Below are positions 30,820-53,576 of a stretch of DNA of 64,000 bases, piece after piece. The stretch is taken from contig CAVNZM010000008.1 of NCBI GenBank assembly GCA_963693365.1, positions 8,990,001 through 9,054,000 on the forward strand. The letters are read 5' to 3'. A program made the translations under genes and the position numbers. The DNA is from Amoebidium appalachense. Its lineage: Eukaryota; Ichthyosporea. Numbering within the stretch: the stretch's first letter is position 1; each line of letters opens with the position of its first letter. The notes below the pieces were generated by a model. The model did not search any database, was not told where the DNA came from, and saw only the letters and a list, made by a program, of their open reading frames with translations.

Positions 30820-32610
30820 AAGGGGAGGCAATGGAGATAAAGGTTTTTCTTTTCTTTTCTTTTCTTTTCTTTCTTTCTTTCTTTCTTTCTTTTTTTTTTT
30901 TTTTTTCGGGTGCTTTGATTCTTACTCTTGTCTGTGTGCATATACTTTCGTGTCACTATGTAGTGCACAGTGTTTCTTGTTGTCACTTTGTATTCCATAC
31001 CTCATGTCATGCACTAACCTCCCTCATTCCCCTTCCCACTCGTCCAAACAAACGCCCGCACACATACACATTTCCCCCCTCCCCACCCCTTGAGCCCCCC
31101 CCCCCCCCCTCCCCACCCCAAACACGCAGACACCCACCCACACACTCACGCATACGCACGCACACACACATCCTCCCCCCCCCCCCCCCCCCCCTCCTCA
31201 CCCCCTTGCAGGAGATGCTCGGCCTCAGTTCCGACATGTTCGACAACCCCCTCCTCTCGGGCCTAGACCTGACCAGCCTCGAAAACGACGCAAGTCTTGC
31301 CCAGCTCTTGGACGAAGTAGTCAATACTCCGACGCTATCGACCCAACAATTTGAAACCATGGCCACCCCACCCGTCCCCATTAAGAGGGAGCCCCAAATG
31401 CTCTCTCGCACGCTCTCGACGTGTTCGCTTCCAGAGGTGTGTGTTTCCTCCCTCCCTCCCTCATCCCTTATCCCTCCTCCCCCCCCTCTCCCCCCCCCTC
31501 CTCCAACCCTCTCTCCCTTTCCTCCCAAAAAACCTCCCTCCCTCCCTCGCTCCTTCCTCATCCCCATCCATCCCCTCCCCCCTCCCCTCCTCCCCCCCCC
31601 CCCCCCCCCCCCCCCCCACAAATCCTCTCTCCCTTTCCTCCCAAAAAACCTCCCTCCCTCCCTCGCTCCATCCTCATCCCCATCCCCCCCCCCCCCCCCC
31701 CCCCTTCCCCCTCCCCTCTCCCCCCCCCCCCCCCTCCCCCCTTCCCCTCCGCTTCAAAAAAAGAGCAAAACAAAACCAAAAAAACAAAAAAATGAAGATG
31801 TACTCTACAAACTCTTCTCTTCCTGCATATCAATTCTTTGTTTCCTCCCGCACACCAATGCGATGCTTCCTTTTGTGTACAAAGGCTCCGTTCCTCCTTA
31901 TACCATTTCTCTGATCCCCCCCCCCATCTCCCCCACCCCTCTCTCCCCCCTCCCCCTCCCCCTCCCCCCCCCCCCCCCCCCCCCCCCCCCCTCATACCGA
32001 TGCTCTGTTTCCTTCCACATACCAATGCTCTCTTTCTTTCTCCCGCAGCAACTGTTTGGTTCCTTCGACGACATTTCTGGGTTCGTGCACCGGCCCAAGG
32101 CCCTTCTAGCCCAGGCAAGACCAAGGACACCATACCAGAGAGATGTGGAAATGACCCCTGGGACACCCTCTCCTGGTACGTGAAGCTTCTATGTTTACTG
32201 TTTTTATTGCTCGCATTGGACTGTAGTAAAGTGGTGTGTGTTGAAGCGAGTCAGTGTGGTTGGGTGTGCATGCATGGCTTTTTGTGCCCTTGAACTTGTT
32301 TGTGTGCCTACTCTGATACTGTAGTTTTAGGTGGGAAAGGGTAGACAGTAAAAGCCAGAATAGTTAGGGTGCGTAGGTGCAAAGAGGGGAAATGGTTTCA
32401 TTTTGCTTCTTTTGCACGTTTGGGATTCTTTAGCTGGCTTAACCTCATTCTAAACTTCCCCCTCCCTCCCCCCCCCCCCCCCCCCCCCCCCCCCCCATCC
32501 CCACAGCGATGGCACGTAAGAAGCTTTCTGGAATGTCTTCGGCTGGTCTTCCTATGATGTCCGACAACAACTACGGTTACACAAAGATGGACTATAGTAT
32601 GGGGTTCTAG
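25113..32610 (+). CDS. LIM-homeodomain transcription factor (two LIM domains plus homeodomain)
   Basis: Thirteen exons join in phase: 25158-25185 (ATG 25158; an in-frame ATG at 25113 is an alternative start), 25663-25730 (or from 25651), 26416-26568, 26947-27135, 27793-27969, 28406-28476, 28876-28923, 29367-29520, 29938-30054, 30522-30728, 31212-31436, 32049-32175 and 32507-32610 (TAG), about 555-560 residues. LIM1 runs CSGC...[11 protein letters not shown]...YCQLH; LIM2 runs KCAGC...[11 protein letters not shown]...YCMDD. The homeodomain (NKRQRTIIS...) has the intact recognition helix [12 protein letters not shown] with Gln50 and Asn51, and an intron splits it just before VWF, a common position. 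The long C-terminus is rich in Pro, Met and Ser, with an acidic Leu-rich stretch ([20 protein letters not shown]) that could activate transcription and a SUMO-type site IKRE. LIM domains normally recruit LIM-binding cofactors in the nucleus. An AATAAA lies at 33201-33206. Confidence 0.9.
25750..26130 (+). repeat. (CA)n microsatellite in intron 2 of the LIM-homeobox gene
   Basis: Interrupted (CA)n with CG/TG variants from just after the donor of exon 2 to about 26130. Its opposite strand gives spurious Cys-Val frames. Confidence 0.95.
29670..29965 (+). repeat. Exon-edge tandem repeat at a LIM-homeobox acceptor (3 copies)
   Basis: The real exon start (TTTAG|GGCATGGGCTACATGG, boundary 29937|29938) recurs upstream in the intron as TTTAG|GGCATGAGCTGCATGG (boundary 29794) and CAAG|CCATGAGCTACATGG (boundary about 29687). 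Both upstream copies continue as GACGA and then a TAG (GATTAG, GAATAG), so neither could act as an exon start without truncation. Confidence 0.7.
31504..31685 (+). repeat. Direct repeat of about 60 bp in a LIM-homeobox intron
   Basis: CTCTCTCCCTTTCCTCCC-AAAAAACC-(TCCC)n-TCGCTCC-TCCTCATCCCCATCC occurs at about 31508-31570 and 31624-31686 with a single substitution. A pure C run separates the copies. Confidence 0.85.
31837..32075 (+). repeat. Weak exon-edge repeat before LIM-homeobox exon 12
   Basis: The pre-acceptor string CATACCAATGCTCTCTTTC (about 32018-32036) is echoed by CATACCGATGCTCTGTTTC (about 31993-32011) and CACACCAATGCGATGCTTC (about 31850-31868). The copies are shorter and less similar than at the other loci. 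Confidence 0.4.
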
Positions 32611-34168
32611 CCGTAATTTGGGGGTTTCTTACTCCTGTTAATCCCGATATATTACTGACGTGGAGGTGGAGATTTTTCCGTGAAGAATGTGCCAGTAATC
32701 GTGAGAATAGGTTACGTTGAGTCACGAGAACGGCCTGCTCTCGGTGTAACCTTAAAACATTATTGTATACCGCGCTGAATGTGACGATCAATCGGATCGC
32801 CCGCAACAATATTCTGACCAAACAAGGCTTGATGGTTGATCGAATTCTACGATACGAAAAATCGATCTACAAATACATGTTTGCTTTGCCTCCTGCCCTT
32901 GAAAAGACCGTGGTGTGCATTTTGCGTGGCGCATAAACACAACCCGGGTATTTCGTCGGATCAGTCGAAAATTCGTGAAAATTTTATTCCAACGGTTTTG
33001 GTAGCAGCCGGCTACAATTTACAATCGATGATGTCGCCCTAGGCTGACCTGGCCAAACCATATATTAACTTCTTGAAAATAACAGATAACCAGCCTGGTA
33101 ACAAAAGCCTATAATTATTTCGAGTGTTTGAAAACTGGTGCTTGCATTTTTTGCGTTTGTCTAGACCTTATGCCTTTCCCCTCCCTGTTTTCTTGAGGTG
33201 AATAAAGGGGCATGCACTTTTAGTAGTGGTTCATGGTGTTGGCTAATAATTTGTACTAATGAACGGTGTGAAATGGGTGTGCGGTTAAAGGGTTTGTTTT
33301 AGCTTAATTCCTTTTTATATTTTGTTTATTTGACTATGATTTGTTTATTTCAATTCGATTTTTATTTTTTTTCATTGTTTTTTGTGGGGACTCGGGGAGA
33401 GGGGGAGGAGAGGGGGGGGGGGGGGTTTTCTAAAATTGTATGATTTTACGGCATGGATAAATATGTAAGTCGTAGCCAAATTGCTAAAGATGTAAGTGTT
33501 GCTTAATTTGCTTAATTTAGTGGATGGATGCAAATACGTGTATCCTGATAAAAAAAAAAATAAAAAAAAATAGATGATTCTGCTAACCTTGCCTAATAAT
33601 TTGGACAACGCCTGAAAAGCCTTGGTTTTTCTCTAGTTGAAATTGAGGAAACAGATGATAAAGTATTGGTAGGTTGAGTATGGGTGCATGTTATGCTATG
33701 GATAAATATCATGCCAAACTTTTGGTTTTATACCAGTGCAGTATCGGATTTTGTGCGCATAATCTGGACCTAGATCTTGGATTTCAGGAATTTAATTGGT
33801 ATGCGTGGTGGCGGGCGGGTACATAAGGGGTGTGGTGGTAATCAACAATCCACCCACCAACAATTGCTGATTGATAAAAACCTATACCTGTAGCTTAGAA
33901 TAGAAGATCGAATTTGGAGTTCTGTGAACTATGCGAGACACATAATGGCACATGCATTTTTGTTGCAGTATTGCCTGGTGCTAACGTAAACTCAATTAAA
34001 GCAAACACTGGCACAAATTTTCGGCATGCCTTGCAGCATGCATAGGAATCGTGTTTCCAGGTTTGGTCCCCCCCCCCACCCCCCCTTTTTTCCTGTCTTT
34101 GTGCTGGTGCTGGTGGTGGTTGTGGTGGTGGTGGTCGTGCGTGTGTGTGTACGTGTGCGCGCGTGTGT

Positions 34169-34199
<31 letters not shown>

Positions 34200-35440
34200 G
34201 GAGGGGAGGGGGAGGGGGAGGGGGGGGGGGGGGGGGAGAGGGGGGGGAGGAGTAAAGAGGGTACTGTAGTTTGATCAGACCGGTCGACCCCGAATAACGC
34301 CGTGGCCTCCCAAGACAAACCAAATCACCCTCCTTTACTGTCCTTCTCCCCCCCCCCCCCCCCCCCCCCCCTCCCCCCCTTCACACACATTTACACACAC
34401 CGAAAAAGAAGAGCACACACACACACAAACACACAACATCATTTACACTCACACCACCCCAACCATTTCGGCAGTTACCATATACATATCGGATAAACCG
34501 GAAGGGCGTCCCGCAAGGGGGGGGGGGGGGGGGGGGGGGGTGGACATATTGTCAGTTTACCGATTCCATGGTGTGTTTTACACACACTAATCGACACTGT
34601 CTGTGTAACGGTGTTTGTGTTTTTGTGTGAACCTGTTGTGTGTCAAACCTGATTTACATCAGATCGTGTCCCAGTCGACACATGCATGCACACACACACA
34701 TGTGCACTTATGACACACGGACACACACACTGTACGCACGCATGCACACACACACACAGACACACACACACGCACGCATAAACATATTTATGGTGCCCTT
34801 GCACATTGAAAGGTAACAAAATTTTAAGAAAACCAGGCAGGCACCCATCATTTAGTATCAATTCACTTATAGCATTGAGTTTATTAGCATGGTCAAGCAA
34901 GTATCACACACCGTGTTATAGATTGCTTTATGGATGTACTACCAAATAGAGAAAGAGGAGCCTAAGTCCACTCTCTTCGGTAATCTTTTTTTTTCAGCGT
35001 GGCTCTGTCAAACCCTAGATTATAAATTGCGCTAGAAGAGTATATCTACACTGCGAAAAATCAATATGGATATACGAATAGATATATTTAACTCTAGATA
35101 GGCGCTGGTATGCTTCCTCAGGGGAGAAACAGGTATGAAATACATACATACATGGAATGCATTTCTACTGTCGGTTGTTTCAGCAAAGATAAACCCTACT
35201 ATATTTCTTCGGGGGTTACGCTAAGTGTGACTCTGTTCTTAAGCTACCTCAACTCTTACACTATTCCTTCACACGCAAACAAGAACCGATTACCATATAT
35301 AGAAATATGCAAATCCCCCCTTAACTCCATCACACCACTGAAACCCACTCACGCAATGTATTCTGTATGTACAAAACACCATGGCAAACATTGGGCGGGC
35401 GGGCATGGCAGTATGGGTGGTTGAATGGTCGTCATAGCGC
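32611..35440. other. Convergent intergenic region
   Basis: The LIM-homeobox and TM9SF genes point at each other across 2.8 kb. The left half is AT-rich 3' UTR/flank with AATAAA at 33201. C and G runs and (GT)n lie at 34070-34250, a C run at 34349-34371, a G run at 34518-34540 and CA-rich DNA at 34670-34780. I saw no gene. Confidence 0.6.
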
Positions 35441-47274
<11,834 letters not shown>

Positions 47275-47832
47275 GTTTGCTTGTGAGACCAAACCGTACT
47301 ACGAACGACCTGCCTTTCGATTTGAATCAACTCAAATATCGAATGTTCAGAGACAACCTGCTGCTGTGACTTCCGCAACTAGAACTATGAAGCACACGGT
47401 CAGACTGTTCGCTTAAACCCGCCCCCTAAAATTGCAAAGATGAAATTCACCCCTCTAACCCTACACCTTCTCTCGTTTGAAGTGTCGAAAACTTGGCGCG
47501 GCTGGCCTTTCTTCCCTTTCGGTGATGTGTGCGCGAAATCAGCTTACGAAAGTGGTGCCGCTTCTACCAATAATATTGTTTTTGAGTGTTTGATTGGTTG
47601 TTGCTCGGGAAACCTTATCTTTCGTCATCTTGATTTTCATGAGATAGCGCCTGCCCAGCGCTTGCCTTTGCAGCACCAGAGCTCGGAAAATTTTCCTTGT
47701 TTCTGTTACAAAAAAACCTCTTGCTGAGGTCTCTAATATAATATATGTATACCAGGACACGGCTTCTTGATGGACAACTGAAACAGCGCTTGCCTTTTAG
47801 GGTCAAGATGGCACCTTGGTCACAGTGCATCC

Positions 47833-47871
<39 letters not shown>

Positions 47872-48084
47872 ACACACACACATACACAGAGAGAGAGACA
47901 CACCTCACACACGCTCAAACGCACACGCGCGCACACACAAACACGCACACGCACACGCGCACAAGCACGCAAAGGCACAAACACACGCACACACACATAT
48001 ACTCACTCACGCGCTCACTCACTCACGCGCGCACACGCACACACCGTGCGCACGCGCACACACACGCACACACAGACACACACA

Positions 48085-48161
<77 letters not shown>

Positions 48162-49318
48162 AACCACACACACGCACACAATCACACACACACATACATA
48201 CACAAATACACGCACACCTATCTCCTGCCTGCCAGCTTACCCTCTCATTTTCCCCTCTCTTCCCTTTCCTTCACCAGGTTCCCCATTGACATCGCATGTG
48301 CTCACACCGCCTACTCAGACTTAAGTGCCAGACCGACTCGGAGTGAGCCTCTTTTCTTTCCTATCTCAGATCCCAAGACACCTCAAAACAACCACCCACT
48401 TTTTGCTTCTCAATGACTTGGCCATGATCCACATGACCATCGTGACTTGCTACTCTGACACCATTATGTGTACATGAGAACAAAACTACACTATGTGCTA
48501 CATATGCAGGCTTGTCTGGCGACAATTCTGCTGACCAGTCGGCAGAGCGTTTGATTTGAGCCACCAAATAAGTTGATTCATGTCCATGCATCGGAGTCCT
48601 ACCGAGCTGGAGAAAGGGCACATGACGAAAGCAACAACACTTGTTCTCGAGTTCAGTACTGTACATGGGGCCCCTTTTTCGTTAAGACTGCATGACAAGT
48701 GGTTCAAATGAAACCTTCTGCATGTGTGCTGGTGAAATGTAGCTGACTGGGGACCAGAGGGAATGAGTCCAACTCGTTGGTCCGTGAGGCCCAGGGTTAG
48801 GAAGGGCCGCGGGGCCCCGGAGGGGGGGGGGGAGGGGGGGGGGGGGGGGGGGGGGGGGAGGGGGGTCCCTAGTTTCGGGGGAGGGGGGGGGGGGGGAAGG
48901 GGGAGAGGGGAGGGGGGGGGGGGGGGGGGGTTCAAGCAAAGCCTAAGGGAAGCTAAAGGGAAACGTAGTGGATGGCCGGGATGGGCGCCGGCCAGGGAGG
49001 CTTAATAGCTTGGTAAGGTCGAGTGTTAGAGAGAGGGGCAAGGCCGAGGAGAGAGAGGGGGGGGGGGGGGAGGAGGGGGTTCAAGCAGAGCAAAGCTAAA
49101 AGGAAAAGTAGTGAGTGGGGGATGGGCCAGGGATACTCAATAGTTGAGTAAGACCGAGTGTGTGAGAGAGGGGTAAGACAGAGGAGAGAAGGGGGGAAGG
49201 GCGGGGGGGAGGGGGGGGGAGATCTAGAGAGAGGGAGGAAAGACAATTACGGGAGGAAGGGAACTTCGGGGGGATGAGAGACAGAGGGAGGGGGGAAGGC
49301 GAGAGATTGTGGGCGCTA

Positions 49319-49352
<34 letters not shown>

Positions 49353-49400
49353 GGCTCATGTTAAGTTATTGAATTAGTTGACCATGAATAGGGTGTACTC
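47275..49400. other. Upstream of TM9SF: promoter candidate and repeats
   Basis: An inverted CCAAT box (GATTGG) at about 47594 lies some 320 bases upstream of the TM9SF start. C run at 47835-47870 followed by CA-rich repeats to 48215. The region 48240-48790 is complex sequence with overlapping minus-strand frames I could not assign. From about 48931 to 49205 a G-rich unit of about 130 bases (TTCAAGCA...AAGTAGTG...GGGATGGG...GACCGAGTGT...GAGAGAGGGG) is present twice. Confidence 0.5.
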
Positions 49401-49402
49401 GG

Positions 49403-49828
49403 ACCAGACGAGGGCCCAACCAGAATCGGCAGAGTCAACTTGCAAAAAGCAGAAATTTGCAGAATTATTCTGCAAAAAGCAAAATTATCCTGCAAAAGCA
49501 GAATAATTTGAAAAAAGCAGAAATATTCTGCGAAAGCAGAATCATCCTGAAAGAAGCAGACTTATTCTGCTTCGAGCAGAATCACTCTACTTTTAGCAGA
49601 ACTATTCTGCTCAAAAAAGAATTATTCCAGCAGAATTATTCTGCTGTTTGCAGAATGATTCTTCTATTAATTCTGCTTTCAACAGCAGAATAATCTGCTT
49701 TTTAGCAGAATAAGTTCTGCTGTTTGCGGAAAAATAATCCTGCTGTTTGCAGAATAATTCTGCCTTTTGCAGAATGATTCTGCTCGGAGCAAGTTGACTA
49801 AGCCGATGTGGTTGGGACCTCAGACGGT
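49403..49828. mobile_element. Foldback element: terminal inverted repeats around a hairpin array
   Basis: Left arm 49403-49443 and right arm 49789-49828 are inverted repeats of about 41 bases with few mismatches, ending inward in AGTCAACTTGC / GCAAGTTGACT. Between them lie some 345 bases made of repeated palindromes built from GCAGAATAATTCTGC-type units (more than a dozen GCAGAA or TTCTGC half-sites) with short A- or T-rich spacers. There is no coding capacity. It looks like a non-autonomous foldback transposon; no target site duplication was identified with confidence. Confidence 0.7.
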
Positions 49829-50696
49829 GCACGTGTTTGTCGATGCATATGCGGCCTGCAGCTGCTTGTCAGTGTTTCACAAATCATTTGGGCGCCTGTA
49901 CTTGTGGTTGCCATAGCTTGTGGAGGCAGACGACACATTCAAGTATATAACTTACCATGATGCATCGATATCATGGTAAATGATGTACAGTCACGTGACC
50001 GGACTATACAGGCCCTGTCAAGTTCGAGAGTGCTCGTGATAACGTCATTGCTTGACAGTGTATATCAGATGTTCGTTTTGAAAGACGAACGAATACGAAC
50101 TCCTCGTTATTGGGGCACGGCTGGCTGTCTTATTTAGTGCATAACCGTGATAATGTCAATAACAATGGTGAACGTCGAAAAGCCTTCTTATTACGTAACA
50201 ATTGGAACGGGAGATAAAGGGAATGGAGGAAAAGCGATGACCCCGTGTTAGAAAAAAAAACTGAACCTTAGCTGTTGATGTGTTTGTGCGGGCGAGGTGG
50301 CACTACAGTTACCTTTGCCACAATTTACGTAACAAGCTTGCACAAAGCCGGTTGACGTCACTCGGTGATCAGATCATGAATGAACCTTTCACGGCCTGTC
50401 AATTGAGTAAGCAGGTAAAGAGTAGTGCTACGTAGCAGTAGAGTTACCTACACCCTGTGAGGGATACAAAAAGACACGTTGTGGTGAATGTATGGCACAA
50501 AATTTCCCTTTCCGAACCTACTATAGCCTTTGCGATTCACTTTGCTTAGACATTTTCTCTGCATGCATGCACAGAAGCTTTAAATTTGTTTATCTATTCA
50601 CATTTCGGATTTTTCACACACTTGGTGGTAACAGAGCTAGCCCCATAGAAATAAAGGTGTACGTACACAATACAGGGAAAGCAGAGACAGAGGAAA
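49829..50696 (+). other. Non-repetitive 5' flank of the orphan ORF
   Basis: Complex sequence without a recognisable gene; presumed promoter and leader of the ORF starting at 50697. It includes ATGATGCATCGATATCATGG (49958-49977), an imperfect palindrome. Confidence 0.4.
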
Positions 50697-51123
50697 ATGG
50701 AGGAATCAACCACGGGAAACGAAGTTGCACGGAACACTGAACGCTACGTGGTGATCCGCTTCCCTGCCTACCCAAACGAGCAACGAATCCTTTCCCGTAC
50801 AGAGCTCGAGGACATGCCATCTTCCGCCGTTCCCCGGCTGGGCTTGCATTTTGACGAGTTCGTCCGCCGCACTCAAAGCGCACAGGCACAGGCACAGGCA
50901 ATAGACGTCACGTGCACACCTACCGTTGGCCCCCATCCAGTCATCATCAACCTACCCGTCTGGGCTTCTCCCAAACACTTTGACTACCTTCTAGCCATAC
51001 CACACCTCTTCCTTCCCGCTGCTGAGATAAAGTCAGTGTCCATGCTCGCGGATTTCTGTGGCCTTAACGAAAGCTACCGATTCCAGGGTCTGCCTAAGGC
51101 CGAGTCTGTTCAACGTGTGGCCT

Positions 51124-51125
<2 letters not shown>
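50697..51125 (+). CDS. Orphan 142-residue protein, possibly BTB-like
   Basis: A single open frame starts at ATG 50697 (GAAAATGG context) and ends at TAG 51123-51125, just before a 26-base T run and a long G run. The composition is ordinary protein, unlike the repeat frames around it. The C-terminal part (NLPVWASPKHFDYLLAIPHL...MLADFCGLNE) resembles the end of BTB/POZ folds, which often close with a helix of the form LL..ADFLGL. This is a weak resemblance and no known family is claimed. A QAQAQA repeat sits mid-protein. It could be a first exon, but no donor was needed. Confidence 0.5.
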
Positions 51126-51191
<66 letters not shown>

Positions 51192-51246
51192 CTCCCTCTC
51201 TTTTTTCGGGTATACTTTTTTTTTCTTTTTTTTTGGTGGTGGCGGT

Positions 51247-51283
<37 letters not shown>

Positions 51284-52030
51284 GAACCTGACCCATCTTC
51301 AAGTACAACTGGGGGGAGAGGGGGGGGGGGGGGGGGGGGGGGGCGGGTTTGCTAAATTTGGAGGTAGCTCTTATTTTTCAAGGCCGACAAAACTTCCTCT
51401 CTGCAGCTGTGGTGACTGAAATGTGCCAACTCATTTTTTTTAATTATGAAAGAATTGTTCATACTGCGGCTGAGGCCACAGTCGCACGTGGCATGGGGGG
51501 GGGGGGGGGGGGGGGGGGGGGGGAGGGGGAGCACTAGGGAGGGGGGGCAGGTCGACGTCGGCAGGGGGGACCCATCTATGAGAAACTTATTGAAGACTAA
51601 ATATTGGGGGAGAGGGGTGGGGGGGGGGGAGGGGGGAGAGATGGAGAGAGAGAGAAATAGGAGCAATTTGTTAGGTTAACGGAGCTTTTTCAACGACATT
51701 TACTGGTTTCCTTTTAGAGGCTAATCTCCTATTTCCTCGTTTTCGTGGTCGACCAAGTCAATAAATGTTATTTGGTCCAACGTATCACGCCAACTTTACG
51801 ATTGCGGTCTATCCTTGCCCCCACCACCCCTCACTTCTTCAGTGATTTAAATACTGTACCTCATCCTTTGCCCTTTTAGATTTTCTTTAGAACCGACGAC
51901 ACAAGTCAAATGCACATGAGCAAACACTCAAGAGTCGAAAAAGGGTCTCAGGTGCCTTTAAAATATTTGGAGGGTGTTTGGATGCGGGTGTGTCACACAG
52001 TGCAGGCTGTGTCACTGTGACAGTGCGTGC

Positions 52031-52119
<89 letters not shown>

Positions 52120-52223
52120 GGTGGGGGAGGGGGCTAATAGTATGTTCGCCGGATCATGACTTTTGGTCTCTCAGGGCATGCATCTATAGCTACCTCGAGC
52201 TCTGTGCTTTTTTTACTTGTGTG
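51126..52223. other. Gene-less stretch with G runs and (GT)n
   Basis: T26 followed by a G run (51155-51189), G runs at 51247-51280, 51320-51343 and 51496-51522, complex AT-rich DNA at 51660-51960, and (GT)n at 52036-52118. I see nothing that supports a gene. Confidence 0.6.
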
Positions 52224-52237
52224 TAGTTGTTGGCAGC

Positions 52238-52360
52238 TAATAATACCGTAACACCCTAGCTAGAGTACTGTCGGTGCTGGGTGGAAGACGGTAGTTCCCC
52301 CCTGAGGGCCCAAGGGGTCCCTCCGGGAACAAAACGGGGTAAAATAAAAAAAATAAAAAA
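52238..52360 (+). mobile_element. Severely 5'-truncated copy of the same retrotransposon family
   Basis: About 123 bases match the 3' end of the 7988-10456 element (CACCCTAGCTAGAGTACTG, GTCGGTGCTG, GACGGTAGTT, a GC-rich hairpin, CCGGGAACAAAACG) and end in a TAAAATAAAAAAAATAA tail. Direct repeats TAGTTGTTGGCAGC (52224-52237) and TAGTTGTTGGCTGC (52361-52374) flank it, one mismatch in 14. This shows the family transposes with short 3' fragments. Confidence 0.85.
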
Positions 52361-52603
52361 TAGTTGTTGGCTGCCCAATCCCTGTGCATGCTTTTGCTTT
52401 CAGAACGTTCTGGACCAATCCCCCCCCCCCCCCCCAAAGCTAGTCAGCTGCTGTGTCATGCAGCCCCCCCCCCACCTGCACCCCCCCCCCCCCCCTCCCC
52501 CAATAATAATAATAATAATATTAATAATAATAATAATAAATGAACAAAAATCATTAGTAAATAAATAAATAATAAAAAATCAAAAAATAAACCCTCCCCT
52601 CCC

Positions 52604-52634
<31 letters not shown>

Positions 52635-52927
52635 AAAAAAAAAAAAAAAACACACCCGCACACGCGTGTTGGGGGTTGGAGGGGGGTGGGGGGAGGGGGT
52701 GTACACGCGTATGTGTTTGGGGGGGCCGGGGGAGGAGGGGGGGGGGAGGGGGATGAGGCTGGGGGGAGGGGGAGGAGAAGGAGGAGAAGGGGCAAGAGAG
52801 AGGGAGGGGCGGGAACTCGAGGGGCAACGATTCGCCCTGATCATGGTTGCAATTGGCTGCCCAATCCCTGCGTTCACTTCTAGGACGTCCTGGGCCGACA
52901 CTCCCCCCTCGCCCCCAAGCCAGCCAG

Positions 52928-52935
<8 letters not shown>
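52361..52935. repeat. Direct repeat pair around TTGGCTGCCCAATCCCTG
   Basis: About 60-80 bases are shared between 52366-52450 and 52853-52935 (TTGGCTGCCCAATCCCTG, then ACGT-CCTGG-CC and a C run). The short retrotransposon copy inserted at the edge of the first. The minus strand of the second reads DVLEVNAGIGQPIATMIRANR after an AG, so a duplicated exon edge is possible. Confidence 0.5.

Positions 52936-53003
<68 letters not shown>
52926..53003. repeat. C homopolymer of roughly 75 bases
   Basis: One of the longest pure runs in the window, followed by A-rich DNA. On the opposite strand it is a G run able to form quadruplex structures. Its exact length is unlikely to be reliable. Confidence 0.9.
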
Positions 53004-53006
<3 letters not shown>

Positions 53007-53309
53007 CCACCCACCCCCCCCCCTCCTCTCCATAAAAAAAAAAAAAAAAAAAAAAACGCATATCAAAAATAAACCCTCAAATCCTACCCCCCAAAATTGC
53101 CCCTGTCTGGGGGGGCCGGCGCCACCAAATTATTCACAGGGACACACACCATCAAAGTTCACATACGAAAACAACTCCACGCCCACACACACTGCACCAA
53201 CACACGCCCTTTTTTTGACAACCACATGGTGCCGGTAGTCTCAGGTTATGCTTAATGCACTCTTTCCGAGTTGTCTTGTTTTCTGGATCACTATGCATCA
53301 TAGTCTTGA

Positions 53310-53334
53310 TGACGTCAACCCGAAATGCCATTGG
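53310..53334 (+). promoter_or_regulatory. CRE palindrome and inverted CCAAT box upstream of the cysteine synthase gene
   Basis: TGACGTCA at 53310-53317 and ATTGG at 53330-53334 lie about 245-265 bases before the start codon at 53577. The same pairing of a CRE and CCAAT box occurs at 19767-19779. Function is inferred. Confidence 0.4.
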
Positions 53335-53576
53335 CTTATCACCGCGCCAAATGCCCAAGGGCCTCTTGCAGGTGCTGGTGTTTCTGTGTTCAAGTTCATG
53401 CAAAGGCTAACTGTGCAAAGGCTAATTGTGCATCTCTCAGAGAAAGCCTGATTTCTGCCAGGCGCTGCCGAGAGATCACGGCATCTGTGGACGACCGGGC
53501 GCTAAAACACGTGATCATCTATCTCCACGGATACCATTGACCGGAGACCATTTTGAGTTCAACAGATATACCAGCC

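Noticed and set aside
48361-48935. Overlapping minus-strand frames in complex sequence
   Set aside because: Two frames look equally protein-like, neither has splice sites or a family match, so no gene is called.
49440-49790. CRISPR-like array of short repeats
   Set aside because: The genome is eukaryotic, the units are irregular palindromes with no uniform spacers, and inverted arms flank the block.
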